NCBI RefSeq assembly: GCF_022554085.1
Contig: NZ_JAKFYR010000002.1
Coordinates: 584,202 to 648,201 of the forward strand
Direction: 5' to 3'
Length of the DNA: 64,000 nt
DNA from: Rhodococcus sp. CH91
Lineage (GTDB): Bacteria > Actinomycetota > Actinomycetes > Mycobacteriales > Mycobacteriaceae
The position numbers and the translations under genes are program-made. The first letter of the stretch is position 1. Every line of letters begins with the position of its first letter. Positions 13,640 to 22,535 of the stretch are shown here, piece after piece. The notes beneath the pieces were generated by a model. That model had not been told where the DNA came from, did not search any database, and saw only the letters and a list, made by a program, of their open reading frames with translations.

Positions 13640-14736
13640 CGTGCCGTGGCGGCCAGGAGAGCCGGTCCGGGTACCCGATCGGTCTCGGGCCCGCAGTCCG
13701 CGTAGAACAGTGCCCGGCGGATGGACAGGCCCACACGATCTCCGGCGACGGGTCGGAAACCCGGCACGGCACAGCGGAATTCGACACCTCGGCACGCGAC
13801 GACCACGTCGCCGGCCTCCCGTCCGAAGAGTGACGACATCACGATTCCCTGCAGCCGAGCATCCTGCGGGGAGGTCACGGCGATGTCGCCGGGCAGCACC
13901 GCGAGCGTTCCTCGACCGAAAGCGCTGTCCGGCAATCTGTCCCGATGCACGTCGACTGTACCGTCGTCGCTGACGAAACCGTCCGCCGACGCCGTGCCCG
14001 TCAGCAGATTCGCATCGGACAGGAACGAGGCGACGAAGGCGGAGCGGGGCCGGAGTACGAGCTCCTCAGGGGCGCCCACCTGCCGGATGCGACCGCGATC
14101 GAGCACCACGACGCGATCGGCGAGCGCGAGTGCCTCGGCGCGATCGTGAGTCACGTGGATCACGGTGAGCTGCTGGGCGCGTGTGAGGGTGCGCAGTTCG
14201 AGACGGAGTCGGTCGCGGAGCGGTTCGTCGAGGGCGGACAACGCTTCGTCGAGCAACAGTGCACGAGGCCGGCCGGCGAGGGCCCGTGCGAGTGCGACCC
14301 GCTGGCGCTGACCGCCGGACAGGGTCGCCGGATCACGGTGCTCCATCCCCGGGAGCCCGACCAGGTCGAGAACTTCGGAGATCCGCTCGGCGCGTCGGGC
14401 ACGCGGGACCTTCGCGATCTCGAGGGGATAGGCGACGTTGCGGCCCACGTTCCGGTGCGGCCAGATGGCATGGTTCTGGAAGACCATGCCCAGCCGGCGC
14501 TTCTCCGGCGGCACGCTCCGGGCGCCGTCCGCGACGACGTCGTCACCGAGCCGGACCGTTCCGGCGGTGGGGTCCAGAAAGCCGGCAACGGTGCGCAGCA
14601 GGGTGGTCTTCCCGGAGCCGGACGGTCCGACGAGGGCGACGAACTCGCCGTCGCGTACCTCCAGGTCGATTCCGGACAGTCCTGCGGTCCCGTCGGGAAA
14701 GAGCAGGTCGACACCTGCGAGGGTGATCGCGGACAT
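13636..14736 (-). CDS. ABC importer ATPase (FbpC/PotA type)
   Basis: Energising subunit (366 residues) of the adjacent importer. Walker A GPSGSGKTT, Q-loop MVFQNHAIWPH, signature LSGGQRQR, Walker B ALLLDEALSALDE and H-loop HVTHD are all present; an Ala replaces the usual Pro after the catalytic Glu. A C-terminal TOBE-like regulatory domain of about 130 residues follows. Gene order SBP, permease, ATPase matches Fe3+, 2-aminoethylphosphonate and similar type-I importers. A 42-base gap separates it from the permease. Confidence 0.93.
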   Translation of the reverse strand: MSAITLAGVDLLFPDGTAGLSGIDLEVRDGEFVALVGPSGSGKTTLLRTVAGFLDPTAGTVRLGDDVVADGARSVPPEKRRLGMVFQNHAIWPHRNVGRNVAYPLEIAKVPRARRAERISEVLDLVGLPGMEHRDPATLSGGQRQRVALARALAGRPRALLLDEALSALDEPLRDRLRLELRTLTRAQQLTVIHVTHDRAEALALADRVVVLDRGRIRQVGAPEELVLRPRSAFVASFLSDANLLTGTASADGFVSDDGTVDVHRDRLPDSAFGRGTLAVLPGDIAVTSPQDARLQGIVMSSLFGREAGDVVVACRGVEFRCAVPGFRPVAGDRVGLSIRRALFYADCGPETDRVPGPALLAATAR

Positions 14737-14778
14737 GGAGATTCTCCGATCTGTGAGTTGTTCGGCTCTGTGAGTGGT

Positions 14779-16446
14779 TCAGCGGCCCGCGCGGGAAGCC
14801 GTGACCGCACCGAGGCCGGCGATCCCCACGAGCGCGACGAGCAGGGACAGAGCCGATGCGGCGTTGTAGTCGCCCGCCTGCTGCAGGTTGAAGATCGATA
14901 CGCCGAGCGTCTGGGTGCCCGGCGCGACGAGCAGCACCGACATCGTCAGTTCGCGCACCGCGGTCACGGCGACGAGTACGCCTCCGGTCACGGCGGCCGG
15001 TACGGTCATCGCCCACGGCACGTCCCGCAGTGCCCGCAGACGTGATGCGCCGGACGTGCGCGCCGCTTCTTCGAGAGATTCGGGCGCGGTGGACAGCGGG
15101 GCGCGCACGGCCTGGACGACGATCGCGAGGAAGGCCGTGACATAGGCGCACAGGATCACCCATCGCGTGTCGAACAGGCCCGTGTACCGGCCGAGGACGA
15201 GCCATCCGACAGCGATGACGAGGCCGGGCACGGCCTGGGGGAGCATCACCGCCAGATCGAGACCCGCGTTGTCGCGGGAACGGGTGCGGGTGGTGAGAAC
15301 CCCGACCGCCGACCCGACCACCGCGCACACCACGCCGGCGCCCACGGCGAGCATCAGCGAATTCCGGACACCGACCACGGTTCCCGGCGCCGTCACCGCC
15401 GTCACGATGCTGTCGACCGTAAGGTTCTGCCACGTGAACGGCACACCCGGCGCCGGGAGCAGAGCCTGCGTCGCGAGCGCGAGGATCGGCAGCACGGTCA
15501 GAGCGACCCCCGTTCCCCAGGCCGCGATCGTGGTCGGGACACGGGCGTGTCCGAGGCGGAGCGGCTGCGGTGCGGTGACCGGACCGTCGAGTTGCCGGCG
15601 TCTGCGGGACAGCCGACGGTCGGCGAGGACGGCGAGCACCGCGAGTGCCAGCAGAGCGACACCGATCGTGGACACGACCTCGAGGGGTCGATCCACCGTT
15701 CCCGACTGGATGTAGCGGTAGACCATTGTCGACAGCGTGGTGTACCGCTCGGGCAGGCCGATCAGTGCGGGGATCCCGAAGTCGGCGAGATTGCCCACCG
15801 CGGTGAGAGTGAACGCGGCCAGCAGCGCGGGTCGGAGCAGCGGGATCGTCACCGTCGACATCGCCCGCCACGGCGATGCACCACCGATGCGCGCCACCTG
15901 CTCGAGATCGCCGGGGATCCTGCGCAGTCCGGTGGAGACGATGAGATAGGCCATCGGATACGAGTGCACCGTCAGCAGGAACACCACGCCGTCGCCGCCG
16001 TAGATGTTCCACAGCGGGTCGCCGAACCGGTCTGTCCAGAAGCGGTTGATCATGCCGCTGGGGCCGAGCAGTCCCGTCCAGGCGATCGCCCCGACGAAGG
16101 GAGGAACGAGCAGCGGTGACAACAGCAGCAGGCGCAGGACTCCCCGTCCGGGGAGATCGGTCCGGTCGAGCAGCAGTGCCATCGCGGTGGCCAGTGCCAC
16201 GGCGAACACCGCCGACAGGCCCGCGGAGACGACACTGTTCACCGCGGCTCCGGCGATGTCGTCGTCGACGAGCTGCCCGATGTGCCGCCCGTTCGCGCCG
16301 AGCGAGAGGACGGTCGCGAGTGGGGCGACGATCACCGCAGCGACGAACAGCCACAACGCGATCCGTACACCGAGGACGGGGTCGGTCCGCCGTCCGGACG
16401 ATGTCCGGGTGACGGTCGGAGAATCGCGATCAACCGAGGAGGTCAT
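14779..16446 (-). CDS. Fused ABC importer permease (FbpB type)
   Basis: A 555-residue membrane protein carrying two type-I permease domains in one chain, about twelve membrane segments. Each half has an EAA-type coupling loop: QVARIGGASPWRAMSTVTIP in the first and EEAARTSGASRLRALRDVP in the second. This two-in-one form is typical of FbpB/AfuB-like Fe3+ and organophosphonate importers. Its first 17 bases overlap the 3' end of the binding-protein gene, implying tight coupling. Substrate is not readable from sequence; neighbours favour a phosphorylated compound. Confidence 0.92.
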   Translation of the reverse strand: MTSSVDRDSPTVTRTSSGRRTDPVLGVRIALWLFVAAVIVAPLATVLSLGANGRHIGQLVDDDIAGAAVNSVVSAGLSAVFAVALATAMALLLDRTDLPGRGVLRLLLLSPLLVPPFVGAIAWTGLLGPSGMINRFWTDRFGDPLWNIYGGDGVVFLLTVHSYPMAYLIVSTGLRRIPGDLEQVARIGGASPWRAMSTVTIPLLRPALLAAFTLTAVGNLADFGIPALIGLPERYTTLSTMVYRYIQSGTVDRPLEVVSTIGVALLALAVLAVLADRRLSRRRRQLDGPVTAPQPLRLGHARVPTTIAAWGTGVALTVLPILALATQALLPAPGVPFTWQNLTVDSIVTAVTAPGTVVGVRNSLMLAVGAGVVCAVVGSAVGVLTTRTRSRDNAGLDLAVMLPQAVPGLVIAVGWLVLGRYTGLFDTRWVILCAYVTAFLAIVVQAVRAPLSTAPESLEEAARTSGASRLRALRDVPWAMTVPAAVTGGVLVAVTAVRELTMSVLLVAPGTQTLGVSIFNLQQAGDYNAASALSLLVALVGIAGLGAVTASRAGR

Positions 16447-17467
16447 CGAACTTCCGGACCGCCTCGTCCTGGAGGTCGGTGATCGTCCGCAGATCGGGGG
16501 TCAGCAGCGTGAGTTCCGACAGTGCGGGAGCACCCTCCGGGGTACCGACATCCGCGCGCACCGGCAGGTACTGCTGGGACACCGCGATCTCCTGGCCCCG
16601 TCTGCTGACGAGGAAGTCGACGAACTCCTGGGCGGCCTCGACGTTGTCGGAGTCGTCGAAGATGCCGGCGGGCTGGGTGATGTAGGGGACCCCGTCGGTG
16701 GGATAGGACAGCGCGATCGGTGAACCCTTCGCCGCGAGTTCCCGGACGAGATAGTCGACGACGATGCCGACCGGCTGCGTACCGGCCGCGACCGCCTGCC
16801 CGACAGGGCCGTTGCTTTCGGCGACGGTCGGCTCGTTCGCCGCCAGCTCCGCGAGCCACTCCTCACCGAGTCCGGGGGTGTCGAGCCAGACCGCGGTGGT
16901 GAAGGCCGCGGCGCCGGAGACGTTCGGGTTGGGCAGCGTGATACGACCGAGATAGGACGGATCGGTGAGATCCTTCCACGAGGTCGGCGGAGAATCGATC
17001 GCCGTCGTGTTGTAGGCGATGACGGTCGGAATGACGCGGGTGCCGACGTAATATCCTTCCGGGTCGACGACGCCGGGGTTCATCGCATCCGCGTCCGCGG
17101 GCGTGTACTGCCGAAGCAGCCCGTCGAGCTTGTAGTTCTCGAAGGTCGGTGCGTCCGCGGCGAGCAGCACGTCCGCACCGATCTCGCCGGTGGTGCGCTC
17201 GGCCTCGATCCGGGCTGTGAGGTCGCCGGTTCCGGCGCGGAAGACCTCGACACCGATGCCGGTCTCGGCCTCGAACTCCGCCACGAGTTCGTCGATCTTG
17301 GCTTGGGGCTCCGAGGTGTAGACCGTGATGGTCCGGTTCGGGTCTCCGGAGGACGGTGCTCCGGGCGTGGCGGTGTCGGAGGCGGCCGGCTCCGAGCATC
17401 CCGCGAGGGTGAACGCGGCGACCGTGCCGAGGGCGGCGACCGAGACGAGGCAGGGAAGTGGTCTCAC
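16430..17467 (-). CDS. Solute-binding lipoprotein of the ABC importer
   Basis: Extracytoplasmic binding protein (345 residues). The lipobox LAGC24 follows a hydrophobic signal (PLPCLVSVAALGTVAAFT). The mature protein has the FbpA/family-1 fold: TITVYTSEPQAKIDELVAEF, GADVLLAAD, YNTTAID and PSYLGRITLPNP. It has few of the conserved C-terminal tyrosines of true ferric-binding FbpA, so iron is not assured. GTG 17467 is preceded by AGGAG at good spacing; the frame upstream stays open as a shadow of the phosphatase gene. It is the start of the transporter part of the operon. Confidence 0.9.
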   Translation of the reverse strand: MRPLPCLVSVAALGTVAAFTLAGCSEPAASDTATPGAPSSGDPNRTITVYTSEPQAKIDELVAEFEAETGIGVEVFRAGTGDLTARIEAERTTGEIGADVLLAADAPTFENYKLDGLLRQYTPADADAMNPGVVDPEGYYVGTRVIPTVIAYNTTAIDSPPTSWKDLTDPSYLGRITLPNPNVSGAAAFTTAVWLDTPGLGEEWLAELAANEPTVAESNGPVGQAVAAGTQPVGIVVDYLVRELAAKGSPIALSYPTDGVPYITQPAGIFDDSDNVEAAQEFVDFLVSRRGQEIAVSQQYLPVRADVGTPEGAPALSELTLLTPDLRTITDLQDEAVRKFDDLLG

Positions 17468-17502
17468 TGATAGCTCCTGGATGTGTGGTAGGGCAGTGGG
17501 GG

Positions 17503-18975
17503 TCAGGGCGCGGTGACGGTGAGCGTGGGACTCGACCGGAACAGGACGTCGGGAGTACGCAGGCCGACCGGCAGTGCGCGGACACCGGTGGGGGAACACT
17601 GCACGAGCGAATAGGCGGGTTCGTCGAACGCGACGACCGAGTGGCCCGGTGTGCCGACGTCCTGCAGGTAGGCGAGCGAACTGCCGACCCAGAGAGGGAC
17701 ACCGGCAAAGACACCGCTCATCGGATGGTGGAAATGGCCCGCGAGGATCGCGGAGACATCGGAGCCGTGCAGCACCGCCGCGAGGTCCCCGGTGCGACCG
17801 AGTTCCCGCCCCTCGAGCGTGGCAGCGGGCGACGGCACCGGCGGGTGGTGCATCGCGAGCACCGTCCCGTACGGAGCGGGCGTCGCGAGTTCGTGCGACA
17901 GCCGGGCGAGCTCGTCGGGCGGAAGCACTCCCGAACTCGTGTCCACACCGAGGATCCGGAATCCCCGCACGTGCTCCACGGGATTCGTGCCGAACGCCGC
18001 TGCGAAGGCTGCCGGATCGTCGTGGTTGCCGGGTACCACGAGCACCGGGCAATCGAGTCGCGCGCGGATCCCGGCGAAGATCTCGGTCAGTCGCGAATAG
18101 GCGGAGACCGCACCGTGATGGACGAGATCGCCTGTGACCACGACGATGTCGGGGCGCAGTCGCGATCTCGATTCTCGGTCGGCCACCTCGAGCAAGCGTT
18201 CCGCGACGTCGATCCCGGCGAACGGATCCTCGCGATCGCTCGCATGGATGTCGCTCAGGTGCAGGACCGTCAGTTCCGGTGACCCGAACAGTCGTCTGCG
18301 CAGGGCGGCGAGATCGTCCGGGGTGAAGCCGTGGGCAGCGAGATATCCCGTGACCGATCCGTGTCGCCGGCGAATGTGATCGAGCGCCGACTTCAGGGCC
18401 GATGCCGGGGAATCCAGGTGCAGCTCCACGGATTCCGCGTACTGCGCCGGGTCGAGCGCCAGATCGGAGAGCAGAATCCGCACCGCATCCTCGCGGTACG
18501 GCCGCAGCCGGGGCCCCGAGCACGCATAGTCGTCGAGGATCGCCGAGTCGGGTACGCCCGCCGCGGCCGACGCCACTGCGACGACGAGTCCGGTGCGGTC
18601 CTTGCCTGCGGTGCAGTGCACGAGCACCGGGGCGGGAGAGTGCGCGAGCGCCCGGACGGCGTCGGTGAGAGCGGAGCCGCGCTCGTCGAGCAGGGTGCGG
18701 TAGATCGCGGTGATCTCGCCGCTTCGGGGTGGGCCGGTCAGCGGGTCGTAGAGCGGATGGTGCAGGACGTTCCAGGATGCGGTGACGGTCTTCCCCGATC
18801 GCTCGCGGGTGTCCCGCAGATCGATGACCGTTCGAATACCTATCTGCCCCAGTGTCTTCCGACCCTCTTCCGTCAGGTGGTCGAGTGTGGCGGAACGGAA
18901 CAGCCGGCCGGGGGTCAGGTACGGCCCCGATACCGAGCGCACATTGAACACGCCGTCGACCTCGATGGACTCCAC
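17503..18975 (-). CDS. Fused tyrosine-phosphatase / metallophosphoesterase
   Basis: Two unrelated phosphatases in one 490-residue chain. Residues 1-215 are a PTP/DSP domain of the PtpB type with the P-loop HCTAGKDRTG (Cys121) and IDLRDTRER. Residues 235-490 are a calcineurin-like metallophosphoesterase: D242-x-H244 (SDIHAS), VTGDLVHHG, VPGNHDDP, MHHPP and GHFHHP, closest in style to the cAMP/cyclic or glycerophosphodiester phosphodiesterase group. No signal peptide or membrane segment is seen. GTG 18975 has GGGAGAG 7 bases upstream; ATG 19029 lacks one. It sits between the RpiR regulator and the importer, suggesting two-step hydrolysis of an imported phosphodiester (phosphoesterase, then phosphatase). 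That order is inference. Confidence 0.9.
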   Translation of the reverse strand: MESIEVDGVFNVRSVSGPYLTPGRLFRSATLDHLTEEGRKTLGQIGIRTVIDLRDTRERSGKTVTASWNVLHHPLYDPLTGPPRSGEITAIYRTLLDERGSALTDAVRALAHSPAPVLVHCTAGKDRTGLVVAVASAAAGVPDSAILDDYACSGPRLRPYREDAVRILLSDLALDPAQYAESVELHLDSPASALKSALDHIRRRHGSVTGYLAAHGFTPDDLAALRRRLFGSPELTVLHLSDIHASDREDPFAGIDVAERLLEVADRESRSRLRPDIVVVTGDLVHHGAVSAYSRLTEIFAGIRARLDCPVLVVPGNHDDPAAFAAAFGTNPVEHVRGFRILGVDTSSGVLPPDELARLSHELATPAPYGTVLAMHHPPVPSPAATLEGRELGRTGDLAAVLHGSDVSAILAGHFHHPMSGVFAGVPLWVGSSLAYLQDVGTPGHSVVAFDEPAYSLVQCSPTGVRALPVGLRTPDVLFRSSPTLTVTAP

Positions 18976-19090
18976 GATTCGCCTCTCCCACTGTTCCACT
19001 GGCTCCGGAACACCGTTCCGGCAAGGCATATCGTGGGCGGTCCGGCCGAACGTCCGACCCCCTGGCCCGGAACGGACGCTGTCGAACGGG

Positions 19091-19945
19091 TTAACAATCG
19101 GGGAGTGTGTCGGTCCGCGCTGCCGCCACCACATCGTGGGCGCCGGTGTGAACCTCCGGATGCTCCGGGTGGGCGAGCACGGCTCGTTGCAGCGCATACA
19201 GGATCGTGCTCTGGGTCACGCGAGCCGAGAACGAGTCCGTTTCGTTCTCGTGGGCACCTGCGCCGGTGATCAGCACGTGGTCCGAGATACGTGTCAGTGG
19301 CGTGCTCGGGTAGCTCGTCACCGACACGATCGTCGCACCGCGTTCGTGTGCGGCGGTACACGCCCGGAGGGTGTGTGTGTTCGCGCCCGAATAGCTGACC
19401 GCCAGACACAGGTCGTCGGCGGTCAGGAGCCGGGCCGAGAACTGCTGACCGAGAATGTCGACCGGAGCCTCGACGCTGCGACCGGCCGTGGTGAAGCGCA
19501 GGGCCGCGTCCTGGATCGGCGGCGACGAGAAACCGTTTCCTACCAACAGGATCCGGCGGGCTCTCACGACGAGGTCGACGACCTGCGCGAAACCGGCCTC
19601 GTCGACGGTCGCGCGGGTCGCGGTGAGCGCTTCCGTCGCGGCCGAGAACGCCGAATCCAGAGGAGTGACAGGAGTTTGCTCGGGATCCGTTGTGACCCGT
19701 GCCAGTTCGAGACGAAGATGGTGGAAACCGCGGAAACCGAGACTCTGGCAGGCGCGGACGACGGTCGCCGGGGAGGTGCCCGATGCAGCCGCCAGTTCGG
19801 CGGTGGACAACTCCACCGCCGCGGCGGGCTCGGTCAACACGGTGCGCACGACGCGCTGTTCGCCGGGTCCGAGTGTCGCGAGGCCGGAGCGCAGACGGGC
19901 GAGGGTGGCGCTCGAGCGCCAGGATCGGTCGGAAGGATGCGACAT
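19091..19945 (-). CDS. MurR/RpiR family regulator (HTH + SIS domain)
   Basis: Transcription factor of 284 residues. The N-terminal HTH (about 20-85: VELSTAELAAASGTSPATVV, CQSLGFRGFHHL) is followed by a SIS phosphosugar-binding domain (about 110-260: ILLVGNGFSS, VSYSGANTHTLRA, GATIVSVTSY). SIS domains of this family usually sense phosphorylated sugars. It heads the minus-strand set of phosphatases and importer and probably controls them according to a sugar-phosphate-like signal. ATG 19945 has a moderate AGGACGG upstream; GTG 19972 is an alternative. The 169-base gap to the right (19946-20114) probably holds its promoter. Confidence 0.92.
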   Translation of the reverse strand: MSHPSDRSWRSSATLARLRSGLATLGPGEQRVVRTVLTEPAAAVELSTAELAAASGTSPATVVRACQSLGFRGFHHLRLELARVTTDPEQTPVTPLDSAFSAATEALTATRATVDEAGFAQVVDLVVRARRILLVGNGFSSPPIQDAALRFTTAGRSVEAPVDILGQQFSARLLTADDLCLAVSYSGANTHTLRACTAAHERGATIVSVTSYPSTPLTRISDHVLITGAGAHENETDSFSARVTQSTILYALQRAVLAHPEHPEVHTGAHDVVAAARTDTLPDC

Positions 19946-20114
19946 GTCGGAAACCGTCCTGTTCGTCCCCACGCCGGTGGAGTCCGGCGAGCTCAGGATC
20001 GTCAGGTTAACGACGCTCCGGGTCGATCCGGATGCGGGTGGTCACCGTTCATCCCGGCGTCACCGACGGGGGAGGGCGCAGTTCACCGATCGGTCACCGG
20101 GCGACGCGGAACGG

Positions 20115-20924
20115 TCAACGATGATGTTCGGCCCGCAGAGCAGCCGCGACCGCCCCGAGGCGGGCTTCGCGCACCGCCGCCCACAACGGCTGGAGGGCAC
20201 CTTCACGACCGGCGGCTCCGGACGCGGAACCGGCGCGCATGCCGGCGCCCCGGCTCGCAACGGTGAGGATCGCCGCCACCTGATCCGCGCTGTCGAGGAT
20301 CCGGACCGCCCGTGGTGGCAGCGATGCGGGATAGCGATGCCGGGCGAGCGCGGCGACCTCTTCGGCGATCTCCGCTCGTGGATCGGCCCGCCGTCCGTCG
20401 GTTCCGACAGTGGGGATGCCGTTCAGGGCGGAGGCGGCCTCTCGCACCGCCTCCCGGATCGCGAACTCGGCTGCACCGAGACCCCCGTCGACGACGGGTT
20501 CGGGCACCGAGGCGAGTGCGAAGACGGTCCATCGCAGGACGTCCGGCCCCTCGACCGTGGGCACCAGGCCGAATCCCGGTGTGCCCGGCACACCCAGGAC
20601 GACAGCCTCACCCGCTGCGAGTGCTGCCGAGGCGAACGCGGTCCCCGCCGGCAGCGCGCGGACGTCTCCCGCGGCCGGAAGGACCAGGTGCAGTCCCGCA
20701 CCGGCGGTGGTATCGATGCGGCGTACCAGCGTCAGCAACAGGGCTGCACCGTCGACGGTGCCCCGTTCGGGAAGCCCGGTCGCGGACGCGGTCGCGGCGT
20801 CCTGGGCCCCGACGAGATGCATCGGCGCCCACTCGTGCAGCGCGTCGATCACGTCGTCGGGGGAGGCGTGACCGGACAGCCACGACCCCGCCCACACGGT
20901 CAGCGTCAGGCTCGGGGAACTCAC
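20115..20924 (-). CDS. Conserved hypothetical protein
   Basis: I do not recognise this family. The protein is 269 residues, Ala-rich, soluble, with no signal peptide. The N-terminal half reads as an alpha/beta domain (LTLTVWAGSWLSGHASPDDVIDAL, then VDGAALLLTLVRRID and LVLPAAGDVRALPAG); the C-terminal half is helical (IREAVREAASALNGI, EIAEEVAALARHRYP). GTG 20924 is chosen because it is the first start after the divergent DUF3097 gene's upstream region and gives a clean N-terminus. It is divergent from DUF3097 with only 83 bases between the starts. Codon use and GC agree with its neighbours, so the gene is likely real. Confidence 0.75.
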   Translation of the reverse strand: MSSPSLTLTVWAGSWLSGHASPDDVIDALHEWAPMHLVGAQDAATASATGLPERGTVDGAALLLTLVRRIDTTAGAGLHLVLPAAGDVRALPAGTAFASAALAAGEAVVLGVPGTPGFGLVPTVEGPDVLRWTVFALASVPEPVVDGGLGAAEFAIREAVREAASALNGIPTVGTDGRRADPRAEIAEEVAALARHRYPASLPPRAVRILDSADQVAAILTVASRGAGMRAGSASGAAGREGALQPLWAAVREARLGAVAAALRAEHHR

Positions 20925-21007
20925 CCGGAAAGCATACGGTGCACTCGCGGGCACGACCCGGCGTGGGAGCGCCGCCCACCGGGCGGGATGTCCTAGGGTC
21001 GACTGGC

Positions 21008-21841
21008 GTGAGCCCACGCGACATATACGGCGGTGACATCTATGCCGGTCACGCCCGCACGAAGAAGAAGGCCGTTCCCGAACTCGCAGCGGAGCGCGGC
21101 GTCGTCGTCGAGGACGCCGCATCCGGTTGGTGCGGCGCGATCGTGGGCATGGAGAAGACCTACGACGGCGACTTCGTCCGCCTCGAGGACGCCCAGGGAC
21201 GCACCCGGCTGTTCGCGATGCGCCCGGCTGCCTTCCTCGTCGACGGGAAGGCCGTCACCCTCGTCAGGCCGAAGGCCCGTCCTGCAGCGCAGCCGACCCG
21301 GTCGGCCTCGGGATCGACCCGTGTCGACGGTGTGCGGGCGCGCGTGGCGCGCGGCAGCCGGATCTGGGTCGAAGGTGTGCACGACGCCGCCCTCGTCGAG
21401 CGGGTGTGGGGGCACGACCTGCGTGTCGAGGGAGTGGTCGTCGAACAGCTCGAGGGCCTCGACAATCTCGGTGCCCGCCTCGCAGAGTTCCGCCCCGGCC
21501 CGGGTCGGCGCGTGGGCGTTCTCGCGGACCATCTCGTGAGCGGATCCAAGGAGGAACGGCTCACGGCGAATCTCGGCCCGTACGTGATGGTCACCGGTCA
21601 CCCCTACATCGACGTCTGGGAGGCGGTGAAACCGCGCGCCGTCGGCATCGGCGCGTGGCCGACGATTCCGCGCGGTGAGGACTGGAAGACGGGGGTCTGC
21701 CGTGAACTGGGCTGGGGAACACCGCAGGACGGCTGGCGCCGCGTCTACAACGCCGTGAACTCGTTCCGGGATCTCGAATCGCACCTGATCGGAGCGGTCG
21801 AGCGCCTCGTCGACTTCGTCACCGAACCCGACGGGGCCTGA
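21008..21841 (+). CDS. DUF3097 family protein
   Basis: Actinobacterial protein of unknown function, 277 residues, homologous to Rv0883c. The N-terminus (SPRDIYGGDIYAGHARTKKK) and an SH3-like part (VVVEDAASGWCGAIVGMEK) precede a segment that resembles a TOPRIM fold: WVEGVHDAALVERVWG with the acidic E-G...D, and GVLADHLVSGSKE with a D-x-x. If correct, this would place it among nucleic-acid enzymes such as small TOPRIM nucleases or primase-like proteins. That reading is mine and is not an established annotation. GTG 21008 gives the family N-terminus. Its end is 25 bases from the convergent mce operon. Confidence 0.85.
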   Translation: MSPRDIYGGDIYAGHARTKKKAVPELAAERGVVVEDAASGWCGAIVGMEKTYDGDFVRLEDAQGRTRLFAMRPAAFLVDGKAVTLVRPKARPAAQPTRSASGSTRVDGVRARVARGSRIWVEGVHDAALVERVWGHDLRVEGVVVEQLEGLDNLGARLAEFRPGPGRRVGVLADHLVSGSKEERLTANLGPYVMVTGHPYIDVWEAVKPRAVGIGAWPTIPRGEDWKTGVCRELGWGTPQDGWRRVYNAVNSFRDLESHLIGAVERLVDFVTEPDGA

Positions 21842-21866
21842 CCGTCCTCTCGTGGCAGACCGCGGG

Positions 21867-22535
21867 TCAACGCTCTCCGGTCTCGGGAGCGGGCTCCGCC
21901 TCGCCGGCCCCGGGCAGTCCCGCGCCCACTCCACCGACGTCGGTGATCGTCCAGTCCGAGGCACGGTCCATCGTCACCGTGTAGGTCGCGGTCGCGGCCA
22001 CTCCGTCGGGGGTCTGCTTGCTCCGCGACACCATGTCGACGAAGACCTGGACGACGAAGGTGTCGCCGTCGTGACGTGCCACCTCCGCGGCGAGCAGGCG
22101 TGCCGTCGCGGTGTACTCCATCTGGGTCAGCCACGGTGCCACGACGTCGACCGCCCCCTCGAGCTTCGGTTCGAGCTGTTCGCTGACACCGTTGGTCAGT
22201 GCGTCACGCCATCCGTCGAGATCGCGATGGTCGACTTCGGACACGCTCGACGCGTACTCGGAGGCGACGGCCTCCGCCTCGGCCTCGGTGTCGAGCCGGC
22301 TCTGCAGGGCCTGCAGCTGCTCGGACGAGTCGTCGGTCGCCCACAGCACGCCGAAGGTCACCGCGGCGACGACGGCGAGCACCGTGACGACCACGAGGGT
22401 GCGGACCGACGACCACCACGGGCGGCGACTTCCCGTCTCCGCGGCGGTTGCAGCGGAGGCGGCCGGATCCTGCTCGGTGACTTCGGTGTTCGATATCGGG
22501 CCGGTGTTCGACATGACGCTGTCTTCCTTCTTCAT
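21867..22535 (-). CDS. Mce-associated membrane protein (Mas)
   Basis: Small accessory protein encoded after mceF; mycobacterial equivalents stabilise the Mce complex. It has 222 residues: a polar Thr/Ala-rich N-terminus, one membrane helix (about 46-68, VRTLVVVTVLAVVAAVTFGVL) and an extracytoplasmic alpha/beta domain of the Mas/OmamA kind (VSEVDHRDLDGWRDALTNG, VVQVFVDMVSRSK, YTVTMDRASDWTITDVGG). ATG 22535 overlaps the mceF stop by four bases; ATG 22514 is a possible internal start. It is the last gene of the operon. Only one Mas gene is present, while M. tuberculosis mce1 and mce4 have more. Confidence 0.9.
   Translation of the reverse strand: MKKEDSVMSNTGPISNTEVTEQDPAASAATAAETGSRRPWWSSVRTLVVVTVLAVVAAVTFGVLWATDDSSEQLQALQSRLDTEAEAEAVASEYASSVSEVDHRDLDGWRDALTNGVSEQLEPKLEGAVDVVAPWLTQMEYTATARLLAAEVARHDGDTFVVQVFVDMVSRSKQTPDGVAATATYTVTMDRASDWTITDVGGVGAGLPGAGEAEPAPETGER

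Noticed and set aside
14779..17467. Firm call as a ferric-iron importer
   Set aside because: The subunits look FbpABC-like, but the binding protein lacks a clear iron-binding tyrosine pair and the operon is full of phosphatases; substrate left open.
16430..19024. 864-residue minus-strand frame joining the binding lipoprotein to upstream sequence
   Set aside because: The upstream 519 codons are a shadow of the phosphatase fusion; a GTG with AGGAG and a signal peptide sets the true start at 17467.
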